A DNA stretch of 8,700 bases from Chitinophagales bacterium (GTDB lineage: Bacteria; Bacteroidota; Bacteroidia; Chitinophagales; Chitinophagaceae): assembly GCA_015654495.1 (NCBI GenBank), contig JAATGW010000237.1:1-8700 (forward strand), given 5' to 3'. This document shows, piece by piece, positions 5,976 to 8,700 of the stretch (position 1 is its first letter; each line of letters starts with the position of its first letter). A model generated the notes under the pieces. It was not told where the DNA came from. It made no database searches and saw only the letters and a program-made list of their open reading frames with translations. The translations under genes and the position numbers were made by a program.

Positions 5976-8180
5976 CTATGGTTTGCTGGGCATATAAACA
6001 GAAACGGATTCGTGGAATCTTTCAGCCTCGGTAACAGCTGCATTTAATACAGTTTTCAGCTCATTAAATGCGGTACTGAATTGTTGTGCATTCAGATTTT
6101 TATATTCAATCTGATCCAGCCAGGGCTGCAATCTTTCTGTTAAACCCATAATGGATACTGTGGATTTCATGGTATGGGCCAGGCGCCGGAGAACATCCAA
6201 TCTGTTTTCCTTCCAGGCATGTTCCAGTTCAGTTAAATCACCAGGAATGGCTTCAATGAATTGTTCAGTCACCAGCTTTTCGTAGCTGCTGTCTCCTCTG
6301 CTTACCTCACGCAGGTAATCAAGCTGAATATAGGTAAACGGATTTGGCTGACGCAAATCATTAAGAGCCGGACTTTTATTCTGCGTTTTTAGAAAACCTG
6401 CAACCAATGAATGCAATACCTGTTCGCGGATGGGTTTCGGAATATATTCATTCATGCCAAGGCCAATGCATTTCTCCCTTTCACCCTCAAGTGCATGGGC
6501 GGTCATTGCAATAATCGGTGTGGAGAGTTTTAATGTGTGGCGGATTTCGTAAGTGGCAGTATATCCATCCATTTCAGGCATCTGGATATCCATCAGGATC
6601 AGGCTATAGGTTTTTTGTTTCAGAATTTCAATTGCTTCCAGTCCATTGTTCACAATATCAAATTGAATCCGCCAGCCTTCAAAAAGATGTTTTAATAGAC
6701 TCTGATTTATTTCATTGTCCTCGACGATTAACAGCCGGGCATAACTCAGATCGGGTTCAGGCCTTGATATTTTCAGGCCCGATGGCAATTCGGCCTGCAC
6801 AGAGGCAATTTTGTACGGTAATGAAATAGTAAAAACAGTTCCTGTGCCGGGTTGACTTTCTGCTTTAATACTCCCGTTCTGAAGTATTACGAGTTCATTT
6901 ACTATGGAAAGTCCGAGGCCCGTTCCCCCATACCTGCGCGTAACTGAATCTTCGGCCTGGCTGAACCTTTCAAATACCTGATTTAGTTTATGTTTTTCAA
7001 TGCCAATACCGGTATCGGCTACACTGAATTCCAGGTTTATAATTGAATCCGTTATTCCCCTGTTTCTGAAATTTGTTACAATATTTCCTTCTTCGGTAAA
7101 CTTGATTGAATTGCCAATCAGGTTTACAAGAATTTGTGTAAGCCGGTTTGCATCTCCTTCCAATGTATCCGGAATATTCTCCGCAATTGAAAAATGAAAA
7201 TCAATATTCTTTTCGGCTGATTTTTGCCGGAACATCGTTTCAACTGAATTTACAAGAGCATAAAGGCTGAAAGGCGCAGATTCGATACGCATCATACCCG
7301 CCTCAATTTTTGAAAGATCGAGAACATCATTGATAATAGTCAGGAGGTTTTCACCAGACTTTTGAATCGTCTGTACAAATTTCTGCGAGTCCTGGTCCAG
7401 GTTTTTCCGTTGAAGCAAACCTGTGAAACCAAGTATCGCATTTAATGGCGTCCTGATCTCATGACTCATATTTGCAAGGAATTTTTCTTTTATCTGAACG
7501 GCATCCTTGGCTTTCCGTTCTGATTTATTCAGTTGGCCGATCAGCTGCTGCTGCTGCCTTACTTTAAATGCAACATAGAGGAATGCGAAAATTGAAGCTA
7601 TCGCTGCAATAATGGCCATTACTGTACCCAGTGTCTTGGCCTTCTGACCATTAGCGTCGGCCTCGAGAATCAGCTTTGTAAGAGTAAGCTGACGGTGCGC
7701 ATCTATCTGAATTATTATTGACTTGATCGAGTCTGTAAGACGTTTGCCATACTGTGTTACGATCAGTGCTTCGGCTGAACTTTTTCCCCTGATCTGCAGT
7801 GAGTCCAGAATCCTGTCGCTCCACACAACTTTTAGATCTATAAGTGCTTCCAGCTGTTGAACAAGCGGTTGAATACTTTTATCATCGTTTAAATGTCCGA
7901 GTTTTTTAAAAGAGGTTGTAATGGATTTTACATCGGTGTACAAATTTTCCGAATCGGCTACACTGCCACGGATTACGGTTCCTCTTACATTGCTTTCGAG
8001 CGTGAGGATTTCATTAAGCAGATGCTGAATATCGCTTTTTGTTGTAAGGTCGCTAAGGAGATTTTCATTGCTGTATATAAGATTATTTATACTCCTGTTT
8101 GAATTAAACTGAAGGAATACAATGACCAGTACAGAAGCAATAAAGATGACGAAAAGCAGGTATTTAAAGTATCGGCTCAT
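5976..8180 (-). CDS. hybrid sensor histidine kinase (CHASE3-like, HisKA, HATPase, REC, HPt), 734 aa
   Basis: Inner-membrane phosphorelay kinase of BarA-like layout. Membrane helix 1 spans about 7-24. The periplasmic helical domain (about 28-183) carries the CHASE3-like segment LESNVRGTVIRGS (61-73). Helix 2 spans about 184-205 and is followed by a polar coiled coil (208-230). HisKA has phospho-acceptor His240 in SHEIRTPLN (239-247). HATPase has Asn357 in the N box, DTGIGI (389-394) and GGTGLGLS (418-425). REC (about 481-597) has the acidic pair Glu487/Asp488, phospho-acceptor Asp531 in MDIQMPEMDG, Thr560 and Lys582. The C-terminal HPt (about 618-715) has His669 in LAHTMKS (667-673). All relay residues are present, so His-Asp-His transfer should be complete, but there is no output domain; a separate regulator must take the phosphate from HPt and none is in the window. 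The start ATG precedes helix 1 directly. It lies 33 bases downstream of the small membrane-protein gene on the same strand, probably co-transcribed. Confidence 0.95.
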   Translation of the reverse strand: MSRYFKYLLFVIFIASVLVIVFLQFNSNRSINNLIYSNENLLSDLTTKSDIQHLLNEILTLESNVRGTVIRGSVADSENLYTDVKSITTSFKKLGHLNDDKSIQPLVQQLEALIDLKVVWSDRILDSLQIRGKSSAEALIVTQYGKRLTDSIKSIIIQIDAHRQLTLTKLILEADANGQKAKTLGTVMAIIAAIASIFAFLYVAFKVRQQQQLIGQLNKSERKAKDAVQIKEKFLANMSHEIRTPLNAILGFTGLLQRKNLDQDSQKFVQTIQKSGENLLTIINDVLDLSKIEAGMMRIESAPFSLYALVNSVETMFRQKSAEKNIDFHFSIAENIPDTLEGDANRLTQILVNLIGNSIKFTEEGNIVTNFRNRGITDSIINLEFSVADTGIGIEKHKLNQVFERFSQAEDSVTRRYGGTGLGLSIVNELVILQNGSIKAESQPGTGTVFTISLPYKIASVQAELPSGLKISRPEPDLSYARLLIVEDNEINQSLLKHLFEGWRIQFDIVNNGLEAIEILKQKTYSLILMDIQMPEMDGYTATYEIRHTLKLSTPIIAMTAHALEGEREKCIGLGMNEYIPKPIREQVLHSLVAGFLKTQNKSPALNDLRQPNPFTYIQLDYLREVSRGDSSYEKLVTEQFIEAIPGDLTELEHAWKENRLDVLRRLAHTMKSTVSIMGLTERLQPWLDQIEYKNLNAQQFSTAFNELKTVLNAAVTEAERFHESVSVYMPSKP

Positions 8181-8213
8181 GCCATTTTAATAGGGCAAAT
8201 TACTCTTTTTAAA

Positions 8214-8414
8214 TTATGAATTTTCTTTGGCCGGGTTTCTCATAAAATGGAGATAGGCCCTGGTCATTAGCACGATATCAGTCACTGAAGTAAGACTATA
8301 GACGAGGATATACGTAAAGCTTTTTCCCCCATCAATTCCGTCCAAAAGAGCATATGCGGAAACAAGGAGATTAGCGGTTAGAAAAAGGAATATCAGAATA
8401 TGTCTGGTTTTCAT
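8214..8414 (-). CDS. small two-helix membrane protein, 66 aa, upstream of the hybrid kinase
   Basis: I do not recognise a family. From the ATG at 8412-8414 the protein reads MKTRHILIFLFLTANLLVSA and has two hydrophobic helices, about residues 5-24 and 33-52, joined by a short loop LLDGIDGGKS (23-32), with a basic/polar tail RNPAKENS. A longer frame from a GTG at 8463-8465 would add 17 residues read through a strong hairpin, so it is rejected. The stop is 33 bases before the hybrid kinase start on the same strand, which suggests an operon. A small membrane protein next to a membrane kinase could modulate it, but that is inference. The first helix could also be a signal peptide. Confidence 0.65.
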   Translation of the reverse strand: MKTRHILIFLFLTANLLVSAYALLDGIDGGKSFTYILVYSLTSVTDIVLMTRAYLHFMRNPAKENS

Positions 8415-8426
8415 AATAGAGGTTTT

Positions 8427-8454
8427 AAAAGAGGGCTGTATAGAAATACAGCCC
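8427..8454 (-). terminator. terminator-like hairpin in the leader of the small membrane-protein gene
   Basis: On the minus strand GGGCTGTAT and ATACAGCCC form a nine-pair stem with a TTCT loop (8433-8454), followed by TCTTTT. The T-rich tail is short but follows the stem directly, and the ATG is only 18 bases past the hairpin. It could be the terminator of a gene beyond the right edge, or an attenuator in the leader of this operon. Confidence 0.55.
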
Positions 8455-8490
8455 GGTAAATCCACTTTTAATACTTATGAAACTGTTTAA

Positions 8491-8506
8491 AGTTCAATTA
8501 AGAACT
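8491..8506. repeat. short dyad AGTTC-AATTAA-GAACT
   Basis: AGTTC (8491-8495) and GAACT (8502-8506) are inverted around AATTAA, about 77 bases upstream of the small membrane-protein ATG. The position suits an operator for the minus-strand operon, but five-base arms occur by chance and no clear promoter is visible beside it. Confidence 0.2.
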
Positions 8507-8580
8507 AAATCTAATTGTAATGGCTGGAATATGCGGGGAGGAGTCGACGATTAGGCAAAAACAGTCGGTAGATCGGAAAT

Positions 8581-8633
<53 letters not shown>

Positions 8634-8675
8634 GAACAGCCGGCGTTTGGAGATTTGATGCCTGAGTGTTCTTAT

Positions 8676-8700
8676 CTGTTTCTGTTTCTGTTTCTATTTC
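8676..8700. repeat. hexamer tandem repeat CTGTTT x3 plus CTATTT
   Basis: CTGTTT is repeated at 8676-8681, 8682-8687 and 8688-8693, followed by CTATTT and a C at the last base. The array is cut by the window edge, so its true length is unknown. Confidence 0.75.

Noticed and set aside
8415..8465. GTG-initiated 17-residue extension of the small membrane protein
   Set aside because: It would translate through the terminator-like hairpin and place polar residues before an otherwise typical first membrane helix.

Overview
The window looks like a piece of a Bacteroidetes (probably Bacteroidales-like) chromosome. Evidence: AT-rich DNA, no clear Shine-Dalgarno sequences, a giant periplasmic-propeller/Y_Y_Y sensor kinase of a type typical of this phylum, a hybrid kinase, and heptameric microsatellites in an intergenic region. 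No tRNA, rRNA or CRISPR array was seen.

Layout. (1) Positions 1-139 are the 3' end of a group II intron: the last codons of a probable intron-encoded protein, then catalytic RNA domains V and VI, ending at T139 with a bulged branch-point A133. (2) A 116-aa protein of unknown function (338-688, +) follows a leader with an inverted repeat and ends at a strong intrinsic terminator (711-738). (3) Convergent to it, on the minus strand, is a 592-aa clostripain-like (family C11, caspase-fold) cysteine peptidase without a signal peptide (782-2560). (4) Divergent from the peptidase, and overlapping its 5' end by 24 bp, is a 1008-aa membrane sensor kinase (2537-5563, +) with signal peptide, about 14 propeller blades, Y_Y_Y domain, one membrane helix, HisKA_3 and HATPase. 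(5) Positions 5564-5975 contain no convincing gene, only hairpins. (6) On the minus strand, a 66-aa two-helix membrane protein (8214-8414) precedes a 734-aa hybrid kinase (5976-8180) with a CHASE3-like sensor, HisKA, HATPase, REC and HPt domains; the pair probably forms an operon. (7) The right end (8466-8700) is intergenic, with 7-bp and 6-bp tandem repeats.

How the genes may work together. Both kinases have intact catalytic motifs, but the window encodes no stand-alone response regulator with a DNA-binding or other output domain, so both must signal to partners elsewhere. The most unusual unit is the head-to-head pair of intracellular caspase-like peptidase and periplasm-sensing kinase, with the small protein convergent to the peptidase. 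A functional link is an inference from gene order only.
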